From positions 248,001 to 312,000 of the forward strand of contig JBBDXS010000014.1 of the NCBI GenBank assembly GCA_040902195.1: a stretch of DNA of 64,000 bases, read 5' to 3'. Of the stretch, positions 48,766 through 56,052 are shown piece by piece. Origin of the DNA: JBBDXS01 sp040902195 (lineage in GTDB: Bacteria > Chloroflexota > Dehalococcoidia > DSTF01 > RBG-16-68-14). The notes under the pieces were generated by a model. The model had not been told where the DNA came from. It was given only the letters and a program-made list of their open reading frames with translations, and did no database searches. The first letter of the stretch is position 1. The number at the start of each line of letters is the position of its first letter. The position numbers were made by a program, and so were the translations under genes.

Positions 48766-49383
48766 CTAGCTACAGGTGACTGAGCCGTCGACGACGTTGG
48801 CGGGACGCTCGGTGGGGGCGCCGAGGGTGCCGTCGGCGAGGACGTCGAGCGACAGCGTGAGCGGGCTGGTGCCGGCCGTTTCGCAGCGGAACGTCAACGT
48901 GCCCAGGACGATATCGCCCGTGAGCCCCTCCGCGACGGCGCCGGCGATGCGGACCGTGTCGTCGGCGAAGGCGTCGTTGCAGACGTTGGTGCCGCCGGCC
49001 GTATCAGCGTTGCAGTTCGTAATCGAGACGACGCTGGCGTCGTACGTAATATCGACGGTCCAGGCGCCGAGGCCCGGGTCGGGGAAGTCCGTGAGCGTCA
49101 CGTTGGCGTCGATGTCGGCGCCGGTAGCGGCGGTTACCGCGTCTGCGGCGACCGTGGCGTCGGTGGGGCCTGGCTCCGGGAGGTCCTCGCGAGAGATGCC
49201 GGCAGGCGCCGGCCCGTCGCCGCCGTTGCCGCCGGACTCCTCGTCGGTCTGGGCGGGGCCGGGCGTGCCGTTGCTGGCCTTGTCCTTGCTATCGCCGCCG
49301 CAGGCCATCGCGAACACAAGCGCCGCTACGGCAAGCAGCGCCACGATGAAGAACAGGGGCCTCGGGCTAAGCGAGCGGGACAT
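48766..49383 (-). CDS. Cohesin-like lipoprotein
   Basis: A 205-residue exported lipoprotein. The lipobox is FAMAC, and the mature protein begins CGGDSKDK like that of the lipoprotein at 4870. A Gly/Glu/Pro-rich linker (about 35-70) precedes a cohesin-type beta sandwich (ADIDANVTLTDFPDPGLGAWTVDITYDASVV... LGTLTFRCETAG). It could hold dockerin proteins on the cell surface; that is inference. TATACT at 49393-49398 with TTGCCC 16 bases further upstream is a good promoter 9 bases from the ATG. Confidence 0.7.
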   Translation of the reverse strand: MSRSLSPRPLFFIVALLAVAALVFAMACGGDSKDKASNGTPGPAQTDEESGGNGGDGPAPAGISREDLPEPGPTDATVAADAVTAATGADIDANVTLTDFPDPGLGAWTVDITYDASVVSITNCNADTAGGTNVCNDAFADDTVRIAGAVAEGLTGDIVLGTLTFRCETAGTSPLTLSLDVLADGTLGAPTERPANVVDGSVTCS

Positions 49384-49471
49384 ACGTAGGAAAGTATAGC
49401 GAGGGGGGAGGTAGGGGCAAGCGAGGAAGGGAGTGTGCCGTCTGTCATACCTTGTTGTAGACTGTGGGCCA

Positions 49472-49501
49472 CTAAGTCTGAGGCGGCATAACCTAAGTCT
49501 G
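49472..49501 (+). promoter_or_regulatory. Direct repeat before the nuclease-like gene
   Basis: CTAAGTCTG occurs at 49472-49480 and 49493-49501, 21 bases apart, just upstream of the 49517 start and downstream of a TAGACT box (49458-49463). Spacing of two helical turns suggests an operator. Confidence 0.45.
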
Positions 49502-49516
49502 TGAGGGACTCCGCAA

Positions 49517-50860
49517 ATGGAAGGCGACACCTGGCAGCGGTCACGGCTAATTCCCACCTCCGGAATTGGGGGTCAAGAAGAGAAGGAAAGGCGCGCAACG
49601 TCTGCTTTTCTCGCGGTGCTCGGGGCCGTGAAGGAGTTCGGGCGCGCTGTTCTCCAACCTCTCGGTGCACCAGCCGGCACTATCGACACCTACTGCGAAG
49701 TAACCTTTGCGATGGACGATGGTCGAAAGCTACGCACCGACGGTGTAGTCACTGCAAGACGCGGAAACAAGACCTGGACTCTCCTCGTTGAGGTCAAGAC
49801 CGGGGCGGTTGAACTGACCCAGCAACAGGTGGAGTCATACCTGGAGATTGTTAGAGACCGCAAGTTCGATGGACTACTGACCATCAGCAATCAAATCGTG
49901 CATACGGTTAACCAACATCCAATTCGAGTTGACGGCAAGAGGTTCGGTCGAATGCCGCTCTATCACCTCTCGTGGGTGCGAATCCTCACGATTGCCCAAA
50001 TGGTGAAGGAGCACCAAGGTGTTAGCGATCCCGATCAAGCTTGGATCTTGGGCGAACTCATACGTTACCTCGAGTTCGAAGGGTCCGGTGCCGTCATGTT
50101 TGACGACATGGGAGCGCATTGGCCGACGATTCGAGAGGCGGTGCGACATCAAACGCTGCGCGCCGCGGACGAAGGCGTTCGAGAGACTACCGTGAGATGG
50201 GACCAACTCATCCAATACATCTGCCTGCGACTAGCCTCGAGACTAGGTCGAGAAGTTCGCCCGCTGCTGACCCGAAGGGAGATAGAGAATCCAGAAAGCC
50301 GGATCAATGCCATAGTTCATGACCTGACGCAAGACGGTACTCTTTCAGCGGCTGTACGCATTCCTGACACTATAGGTCCCCTGCAAATCAGGGCTAATAT
50401 TCGGACAATGATGGCAGAGGTTTCGGTGGACGTGGAGGCTCCAGACCTGAAGCGGCCAGCAGCGCGAGTCAACTGGCTGGTTCGCCAACTGAGGAACGCA
50501 CCCGCGGGGACACGAATCGACGCAGCCTTTCTTTGGGCTCGGGAAACCACGTCGGAACTGTTGAGTGCCGTTTCGGAGGATCCCAAGAAGCTGTTGGCAG
50601 GCAACAGCCGTCCTCCCAGTTCGTTTAGGTTGGCTACGAGCAAGGCGTTAGGCACCAAGCGAAAGTCGGGCAAGGGTAGTTTCATAACAGACTTGTCCTC
50701 CCTTGTGGACAACTTCTATAGAGATGTCGTGCAAGACTTGAAGCCTTGGAGCCAACCGGCACCACAGTTACCTCCCGAAGAAGGAGTGCCAGCCGGTTCA
50801 GCGGCTGTACTTGAAGGGACTGAACGCCTCGAAGCCGAGCTTTCGCCTCGCTCACCCTAA
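49517..50860 (+). CDS. PD-(D/E)XK-like protein of unknown function
   Basis: A 447-residue protein. Residues about 70-125 carry a restriction-endonuclease-like core: D75 (KLRTDGVV), then the LLVEVKTG motif (E-x-K) and a following helix. The rest is mainly helical with no recognised domain; a disordered Pro/Glu-rich tail ends it. Lower GC and different codon use from the neighbours suggest horizontal transfer. It sits beside hicBA and ends 3 bases before a duplicated comEC fragment. An accessory or defence role is inferred; no methylase or helicase accompanies it. Confidence 0.6.
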   Translation: MEGDTWQRSRLIPTSGIGGQEEKERRATSAFLAVLGAVKEFGRAVLQPLGAPAGTIDTYCEVTFAMDDGRKLRTDGVVTARRGNKTWTLLVEVKTGAVELTQQQVESYLEIVRDRKFDGLLTISNQIVHTVNQHPIRVDGKRFGRMPLYHLSWVRILTIAQMVKEHQGVSDPDQAWILGELIRYLEFEGSGAVMFDDMGAHWPTIREAVRHQTLRAADEGVRETTVRWDQLIQYICLRLASRLGREVRPLLTRREIENPESRINAIVHDLTQDGTLSAAVRIPDTIGPLQIRANIRTMMAEVSVDVEAPDLKRPAARVNWLVRQLRNAPAGTRIDAAFLWARETTSELLSAVSEDPKKLLAGNSRPPSSFRLATSKALGTKRKSGKGSFITDLSSLVDNFYRDVVQDLKPWSQPAPQLPPEEGVPAGSAAVLEGTERLEAELSPRSP

Positions 50861-50863
50861 GTC

Positions 50864-50902
50864 CCCTACCGCTCCGTCTCTACCCAGAGCCGCGTGCCGT
50901 CC
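50864..50902 (-). pseudogene. Duplicated 3' end of comEC
   Basis: A 39-base segment matches the comEC 3' end (51661-51699) with 4 mismatches. Read on the minus strand it encodes GTRLWVETER-stop against GTRLWVHTER-stop in ComEC. It lies 9 bases beyond the hicB stop, so hicBA is flanked by direct repeats of the comEC end. Confidence 0.75.
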
Positions 50903-50911
50903 CGCGCGCGG

Positions 50912-51358
50912 CTACTTGTCCGCAACGCGACGGCGGCGGCGCGAAGGGACGGTGTATTCGGCGGCGGCTGGTGAGGAGCCGGCGAGCTTCTCGGCGAGGG
51001 CCTGACCGATCCACTGATTGAGGCTGACGCCCTCACTCATCGCCCGGAGCGCCGAGGAGCGATGAAGGTCGCTGGAGATCCGGAGCGGAAATCTGCCGCT
51101 GTACTCCTTTAGGCCGACCGGCTCCGGGACGGAGTACCCCCGGTCCAAGAGCGAGGCGATGTAGCCGCTCATCGCGTCGTCGAGGTTGGCCATTGCCTCA
51201 TCCGCGGTGTCACCCTGGGTGATGCAGCCGGGCAGCTCGAGGACTTCCGCGATGAAGCCGCCCTCATCGGGGTCTAGAATGAGCATGCGCGTGTAGGGCA
51301 TGCGGAGATATGCTACGACCGCCTCGTCGACCGGTGCCTGGACGTCCCTAGGACTCAT
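50912..51358 (-). CDS. hicB: HicB-type antitoxin
   Basis: A 148-residue antitoxin. The N-terminal half is the degraded RNase H-like HicB fold (MLILDPDEGGFIAEVLELPGCITQGDTADEAMANLDDAM). The C-terminal half holds a ribbon-helix-helix DNA-binding segment (GRFPLRISSDLHRSSALRAMSEGVSLNQWIGQALAEKL). The ATG overlaps the hicA end by 11 bases behind GAGGAGG. It should neutralise HicA and repress the operon at the palindromic operator upstream of hicA. Confidence 0.9.
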   Translation of the reverse strand: MSPRDVQAPVDEAVVAYLRMPYTRMLILDPDEGGFIAEVLELPGCITQGDTADEAMANLDDAMSGYIASLLDRGYSVPEPVGLKEYSGRFPLRISSDLHRSSALRAMSEGVSLNQWIGQALAEKLAGSSPAAAEYTVPSRRRRRVADK

Positions 51359-51611
51359 GCTGTTCCTCCTCTTCAAGCAGGCCCTTCTCCAACCGGACGA
51401 GAAACCGCAGCACGATCCATCCATTCACGTTGCGGCTGTGCCTGGGGATCGGTGGCAGCGGCTCTCGTACTCCCTCCTTCACGTAGAAGATGTGGCTCCC
51501 CGTCGTTCGGTCGTGTGTGTAGCCTGCGGCCTTCGCTATGCTCTCCAGCTCGCGTGGCTTCACATTGTGCTTCCGCCGGCGCAACTCCTCGATCCGCTTC
51601 AGGACATCCAT
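51348..51611 (-). CDS. hicA: HicA-type mRNA interferase toxin
   Basis: An 87-residue double-stranded-RNA-binding-fold toxin. The catalytic histidine is H40 in TTGSHIFYV, the usual GSH motif. It would cleave mRNA when free of HicB. Toxin-first order and the overlap with hicB are standard for this family. A strong promoter with a palindromic operator lies just upstream. Confidence 0.9.
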   Translation of the reverse strand: MDVLKRIEELRRRKHNVKPRELESIAKAAGYTHDRTTGSHIFYVKEGVREPLPPIPRHSRNVNGWIVLRFLVRLEKGLLEEEEQHES

Positions 51612-51623
51612 GCCCTACTGCCG

Positions 51624-51653
51624 ATATGATATCATATACGATATCATTGTCAA
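51624..51653 (-). promoter_or_regulatory. hicAB promoter and operator
   Basis: On the minus strand TTGACA (51653-51648), 16-base spacer, TATCAT (51631-51626). A perfect 14-base palindrome ATATGATATCATAT (51624-51637) covers the -10 box, and GATATCAT recurs 11 bases away at 51640-51647. This is a good binding site for the HicB ribbon-helix-helix. Confidence 0.8.
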
Positions 51654-51662
51654 GCTCTCCCC

Positions 51663-54089
51663 CTACCGCTCCGTGTGCACCCATAGCCGCGTGCCGTCCG
51701 TCTCGATGCGGATCGTGCCGTTGAGGTCCGTACGCAGGACCGGGACGCCGCGCAGGCGGTCGAGGACGACGGGCGAGGGATGGCCGAAGGTGTTGTTCGC
51801 GCCCACGGAGACGACGGCCAGCTCCGGCCGCACGGCCTCCAGGAACAACGGCGACGTGCTGCTCTGCGAGCCGTGGTGCGCCAGCTTGAGCACCGTGGCG
51901 CGGGCGTCCTCGCCCGAGGCCACGAGCGCGGTCTCGGCCGCCGCCTCCATATCCCCGGTGAGGAGGAAGCTCACGCCGCGCCACTCCAGCTTGAGCACGA
52001 GCGACGCGTCGTTGTCGTTCGCGGACGCGAGCGCGGCCGGGCGCGGCCCGAGCACGCGCAGTACCGCGCCATCGCCGAGATCGATCGCCTCATCGAGCGC
52101 GGGCTCGCGGTACGGGATGTCTTCGTCCGCGATGCGCGCCCGCCACTCGTCGTAGAGCGCGCTGTCGCCGTGCTCCGGCGACGCGATCACCGACCGCACG
52201 TCGTAGCGCTCCAGCGCGTCGAGCAGCCCAGCGACGTGGTCGGCCTGCGGGTGCGTGAGCGCGACGAGATCGAGGCGGCGGTCGAAGAACGGCAGCGCCT
52301 CGCTCAGCTCCGCGACGAGCGCGCGGCCGTCCGGCCCGCCGTCGATGAGCGCGCGATGGCCGTCCGGCGTCTCGACCAGGATCGCATCGCCCTGGCCGAC
52401 GTCGAGGATCGTGACGGAGAGCCGCCCGTCGTGCGCGGGCGCAAGCGCCGCCCACCAGACGAGCGTCGCGGCGACCGCGAGGCCGCCCATCGCAGCGTAG
52501 GCGGGACGAATCCTGAGCGGCGCGACGCGCTCGGAGCCATAGGCTGGGGAGCCGTACCATCCAGGAGCAGCCGCAAGGGGCACAAGGCGCGCGCCGGCAT
52601 AGTCGGGGGGCGCATACCGTGCGAAACGCCACGCGACGTAGCCGATCGCGGCGTACGCGATCGCAGCGTGGCCTGCGCCGAAGCCATCGATGCGCAACGA
52701 CGCGAGCGGGACGTCCGAGAAGAGGCGCGCCGCCTCGATGAGGTACGTCGTCGATGCCCACGCGGCCCAGCCCGGCGGTGTCGCGAGCGGCGTCCAGACC
52801 GCGCCGAGGACGGCCGTCAGCGCGGACGAGAACAAGATCAGCGCGAACGACGGCACGGCGAACAAGTTCGCGACGGGCGCGACGAGCGACACGCGGCCGA
52901 AGTGCAGCGCGATCAGCGGCATCGTCGCGGCGGTTGCGCCGAGCGTGACGGCGCTGCTCTCGAGCACGGACGCGGCGAACCCCTCGGGCGCGACGCGAAG
53001 GCCGCGCAGGAGCGCGGCGCCTCGCTCTTGCAGGCCGGGCGTGAGGTAGACAAGCCCGAGTATCGACGAGAAGCTGAGCTGGAACGACACGTCGCGCACG
53101 ACGCCGGGGTGCCACGCCGTCATGGCGGCGGCGGCGAGCGCGATGGACGTGGACGCGCTCGATGGGCGGCCGAGCATCGTCGCGACGACGAAGAGCCCTC
53201 CCATGATCGCCGCGCGCACGACGCTGGGCGAGGCGCCGGAAAGCGCGGTGTACGCCGCGATCGCGACGAGCGCGACCAGCGCGGCGCGCCGCCGCCCGAT
53301 CAGCCACGCCAGCCCCGCGATCACGAAGCCGGCGACGAGGCTGACGTTCTGCCCGGAGATCGCGACGAGATGCGACGTGCCCGTCGCGTTCATGTCCGCT
53401 GTGAGACCGGCGGGGATCGCGGAGCGCTGGCCGAGCAGGATGCCCTGCGCGAGCGCGGCCTGCGGCTCGGGCAGCGCTTGCTCGAGCGCGCCGCTGAGCT
53501 CTCGTCGCGCGTCGAACAGCACTTCGAGCGCGGGGTTGCCCTCGCTCCGCGCGACCGTGCGCGCGCGGGGGTAATCGATGAGCGAGGCGACGCCGCGCTG
53601 CGCGAGGTAGTCGCGGTAGTCGAACTCGGGCGAGGACGGAGGCGTCTCCAGCTCGCCGTCGATCTCGAGCATGTCGCCGTAGCGATAGCGCGGCACGATC
53701 GAGGCGCGCATGAGCACGCCGCCGGACGAATCGCGCCAGACGCCATCGACCTCGATCTCGCGCACGGCGAGCCGGACGCGTTGCGTACGGCCGCGCACCT
53801 CCGGCTCGTCCGAGACGAGCGCGCGGAAACGCACGGCGCCGGCGTTGTTGTAGACAGCGACGCCCGTGGGCGGGCCATCGGTGCGCGCCGCTTCGTATCG
53901 CATGCCCGCGCCCAGGAAGAGCACCGACGCGGCGAGCCCGAGCAAGAGCAGTCGTGGTGAGCGGCGCACCTTCGCCGCGACGAGCGTCGCGCTGACGATC
54001 GCGACGGCGCACGGCCAGACCAACGCGCCATCGAACGCAGCAAGGACGATGCCCAGCAGCCAGGCGCCGGCCAGGTAGACGAGCGTCAC
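51663..54089 (-). CDS. comEC: ComEC/Rec2 DNA uptake channel
   Basis: An 808-residue competence protein with all three parts: N-terminal DUF4131 OB-fold region (about 1-200), the multi-TM Competence domain (about 225-500, with TSHLVAISGQNVSLVAGFV), and a C-terminal MBL-fold domain (ILDVGQGDAILVE, LTHPQADHVAGL, LLTGDME, LKLAHHGS). It carries single-stranded DNA across the membrane during transformation. Its GTG overlaps the comEA stop by 4 bases. Its 3' end is duplicated on the far side of hicBA. Confidence 0.93.
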   Translation of the reverse strand: MTLVYLAGAWLLGIVLAAFDGALVWPCAVAIVSATLVAAKVRRSPRLLLLGLAASVLFLGAGMRYEAARTDGPPTGVAVYNNAGAVRFRALVSDEPEVRGRTQRVRLAVREIEVDGVWRDSSGGVLMRASIVPRYRYGDMLEIDGELETPPSSPEFDYRDYLAQRGVASLIDYPRARTVARSEGNPALEVLFDARRELSGALEQALPEPQAALAQGILLGQRSAIPAGLTADMNATGTSHLVAISGQNVSLVAGFVIAGLAWLIGRRRAALVALVAIAAYTALSGASPSVVRAAIMGGLFVVATMLGRPSSASTSIALAAAAMTAWHPGVVRDVSFQLSFSSILGLVYLTPGLQERGAALLRGLRVAPEGFAASVLESSAVTLGATAATMPLIALHFGRVSLVAPVANLFAVPSFALILFSSALTAVLGAVWTPLATPPGWAAWASTTYLIEAARLFSDVPLASLRIDGFGAGHAAIAYAAIGYVAWRFARYAPPDYAGARLVPLAAAPGWYGSPAYGSERVAPLRIRPAYAAMGGLAVAATLVWWAALAPAHDGRLSVTILDVGQGDAILVETPDGHRALIDGGPDGRALVAELSEALPFFDRRLDLVALTHPQADHVAGLLDALERYDVRSVIASPEHGDSALYDEWRARIADEDIPYREPALDEAIDLGDGAVLRVLGPRPAALASANDNDASLVLKLEWRGVSFLLTGDMEAAAETALVASGEDARATVLKLAHHGSQSSTSPLFLEAVRPELAVVSVGANNTFGHPSPVVLDRLRGVPVLRTDLNGTIRIETDGTRLWVHTER

Positions 54090-54652
54090 GGCCCGACGGT
54101 GATCAGCTCGTAGATCTTCTCGAACGTCGCGCGCGGGACGAGATCGCGCGTCAGCAGGTCCTCGAGGGTCTGGAACGGCCCGACGGCGTCGCGGCTCTCC
54201 ACGATGCGCGCGCTATAGACCTCGCCGATGCCCGGCAGCGCGTCGAGCTCCGCGGCGGTGGCCGTATTGATATTGACGACACCGGCCGAGGCTGCGCCCG
54301 TCGTCCCGGTTATCGCTGACGTCTCGCCCAGGCGCGGGACGGCGACCTGGTCTTCGTCATGGAGGCGCTCGGCGAGATTGATCGCCTCGATGTCAGCGTC
54401 CGGGGCCTGGCCGCCGGCCTGATTCAGGGCGTCGACGACGCGGGCTCCGCCGCTGAGCTGGTAGACGCCGGGGTTCGTGACGGCGCCCGTAACGTAAACC
54501 TCGATGGGCTGGCCGGCGTCCGAACCGGCCGCGACGATCTCGAGGGGCGGAGGGCCGTCGTTGCGCTCCGCGACGAAAAACGCAGCGCCCGCCGCGAAGA
54601 CGGACGCCAGCGCGACAAAGATAACGGCTCGATAGGGGTCCAGGGCATCCAT
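54086..54652 (-). CDS. comEA: ComEA DNA-binding competence protein
   Basis: A 188-residue membrane-anchored DNA receptor. One TM helix (about residues 9-27), an SLBB domain (PIEVYVTGAVTNPGVYQLSGGARVVDALNQAGG) and a C-terminal helix-hairpin-helix pair (VNINTATAAELDALPGIGEVYSARIV... FQTLEDLL) are in the usual order. It hands DNA to ComEC, encoded directly downstream. GGAGG lies 5 bases before the ATG and a TATAAG box upstream. Confidence 0.93.
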   Translation of the reverse strand: MDALDPYRAVIFVALASVFAAGAAFFVAERNDGPPPLEIVAAGSDAGQPIEVYVTGAVTNPGVYQLSGGARVVDALNQAGGQAPDADIEAINLAERLHDEDQVAVPRLGETSAITGTTGAASAGVVNINTATAAELDALPGIGEVYSARIVESRDAVGPFQTLEDLLTRDLVPRATFEKIYELITVGP

Positions 54653-54774
54653 GCCCGCCTCCGGCCTTATACAAGAAGGGGTCTACAAGCCCTTGCCACC
54701 AGGGACGTGCGCATACTGTGCGGAAAATCAACACCGATGTCAACCCCCGCGCTACGGAAGGCCGCGCCTAACGC

Positions 54775-54806
54775 CAGCGGGCGAGGCCGGTTGGCCTCGC
54801 CCGCTG
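54775..54806. terminator. Perfect 14-bp hairpin downstream of the aminotransferase gene
   Basis: CAGCGGGCGAGGCC, a GGTT loop, and the exact reverse complement. It lies about 20 bases past the stop of the minus-strand aminotransferase gene and ahead of comEA. No T-run follows, so termination would rely on the stem or Rho. Confidence 0.6.
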
Positions 54807-54827
54807 CGCTCGTATCCTTCGTTTGTG

Positions 54828-55940
54828 TTAGCGCGCGGGGGCGGCTTGCGGGACGGCGAAGCCGACGCGTGGGAGCGCGGCGCGCAGGACATCGAGCGTC
54901 AGGGTGATGTCGTCGTCCGTGACCCAGCCCAGGTGGCCGATGCGGAAGATCTTGCCCGCGAGAACCCCCTGCCCGCCTTCGATCAGCGTGTCGTACTCGT
55001 CCTGGAGGAGCTTGTAGAGCTTCGGCCACTCGACGCCCTCCGGCACGCGCACGGCGGTCACGGTGTTCGAGGCGTAGCGTTCGTCCGCGAGCAGCTCGAG
55101 GCCGAGCGCCTTCACGCCGTTGCGCGTCATGCCGGCGATGCGCTGGTGTCGCGCGACAATGCCATCCACTCCCTCCGCAACGAGCGTCTTCAGCGCAACG
55201 TCAAGCGCGAAGAAGATCGAGATGGCTGGCGTCCACGGCGTCTGGCCTTTCGCGAGGAACTCCCGCGCCTTGCCGAGATCGAAGTAGAAGCGCGGCATCT
55301 TGGCCTGCTCGTACGCCTTCCAGCCACGGTCGCTAACGGAGACCATCGCGAGGCCCGGCGGCACCATCCACCCCTTCTGCGAACCCGTCGCGACGACATC
55401 GAGGTCCCATTCGTCTACGCGGCAGCGGATCGAACCGAGGCTGCTGATCGCGTCGACGAGCAGGAGGATGTCGGGGCGAACGCGTCGCACCGCCTTCGCG
55501 ATGGCCTCGAGGTCGTTCGTGATGCCGGTTGACGTCTCGTTATGCGTGACGCAGACGGCCTTGTAGGAGCCGTCCTCCTCGAGCGCGCGCGCGACGGTTT
55601 CGGGGTCGGCGGCGGTGCCCCACGCGAAATCGATCTTCGTCACGCCGGCGCCGTAGGTCTTCGCGATTGTCGCGAAGCGGTCGCCGAAGTTGCCGATGGA
55701 GACGACGAGCACGCGGTCGCCGGGCGAGAGCGTATTCACAACCATCGCCTCGAGCGCGCCGGTGCCGGAGCATGAGAGACAATAGACGTCGTTCTTCGTC
55801 TCGAAGACCAGCTTGAGGCCGTCGGTGACGCGGCCGATGATCTCGGCGAAGGCGGGGCTGCGGTGGTGGATCATCTGGCGGCCCATCGCCTCCAGGACGT
55901 CGTCCGGGCACGGCGTGGGGCCGGGGCTACGTAGGTTCAC
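54828..55940 (-). CDS. Class V aminotransferase (serine/alanine-glyoxylate type)
   Basis: A 370-residue PLP enzyme. The N-terminus VNLRSPGPTPCPDDVLEAM and HHRSPAFAEII match serine-pyruvate/alanine-glyoxylate aminotransferases. The Schiff-base lysine is about K189 in ATGSQKGWMVPPGLA, after the PLP aspartate in LLVDAISS. It would interconvert serine or alanine with glyoxylate/pyruvate. The GTG start at 55940 matches the family N-terminus and has AAGGAG 8 bases upstream. Confidence 0.9.
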   Translation of the reverse strand: MNLRSPGPTPCPDDVLEAMGRQMIHHRSPAFAEIIGRVTDGLKLVFETKNDVYCLSCSGTGALEAMVVNTLSPGDRVLVVSIGNFGDRFATIAKTYGAGVTKIDFAWGTAADPETVARALEEDGSYKAVCVTHNETSTGITNDLEAIAKAVRRVRPDILLLVDAISSLGSIRCRVDEWDLDVVATGSQKGWMVPPGLAMVSVSDRGWKAYEQAKMPRFYFDLGKAREFLAKGQTPWTPAISIFFALDVALKTLVAEGVDGIVARHQRIAGMTRNGVKALGLELLADERYASNTVTAVRVPEGVEWPKLYKLLQDEYDTLIEGGQGVLAGKIFRIGHLGWVTDDDITLTLDVLRAALPRVGFAVPQAAPAR

Positions 55941-55983
55941 AGATCGACTCCTTGTCCGCGGGGGTGATGTTCGCAGGTTACAA

Positions 55984-56004
55984 GGAACGTGGAACGTGGG
56001 ACAA
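55984..56004. repeat. Tandem heptamer repeat (GGAACGT)
   Basis: Three 7-base units: GGAACGT, GGAACGT, GGGACAA. It lies between the divergent aminotransferase and selA genes. It is the complement type of the GTTCC heptamers. Confidence 0.6.
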
Positions 56005-56052
56005 GGCGCCGGCGGACCCGGCGGGGGCGCTGGTACAGGTACAATATGTCGC

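Noticed and set aside
51780..53960. 726-codon open frame on the plus strand across comEC
   Set aside because: It is the antisense shadow of comEC in GC-rich DNA. The translation is Arg/Asp/Glu-rich without family motifs, while the comEC frame has all expected domains.
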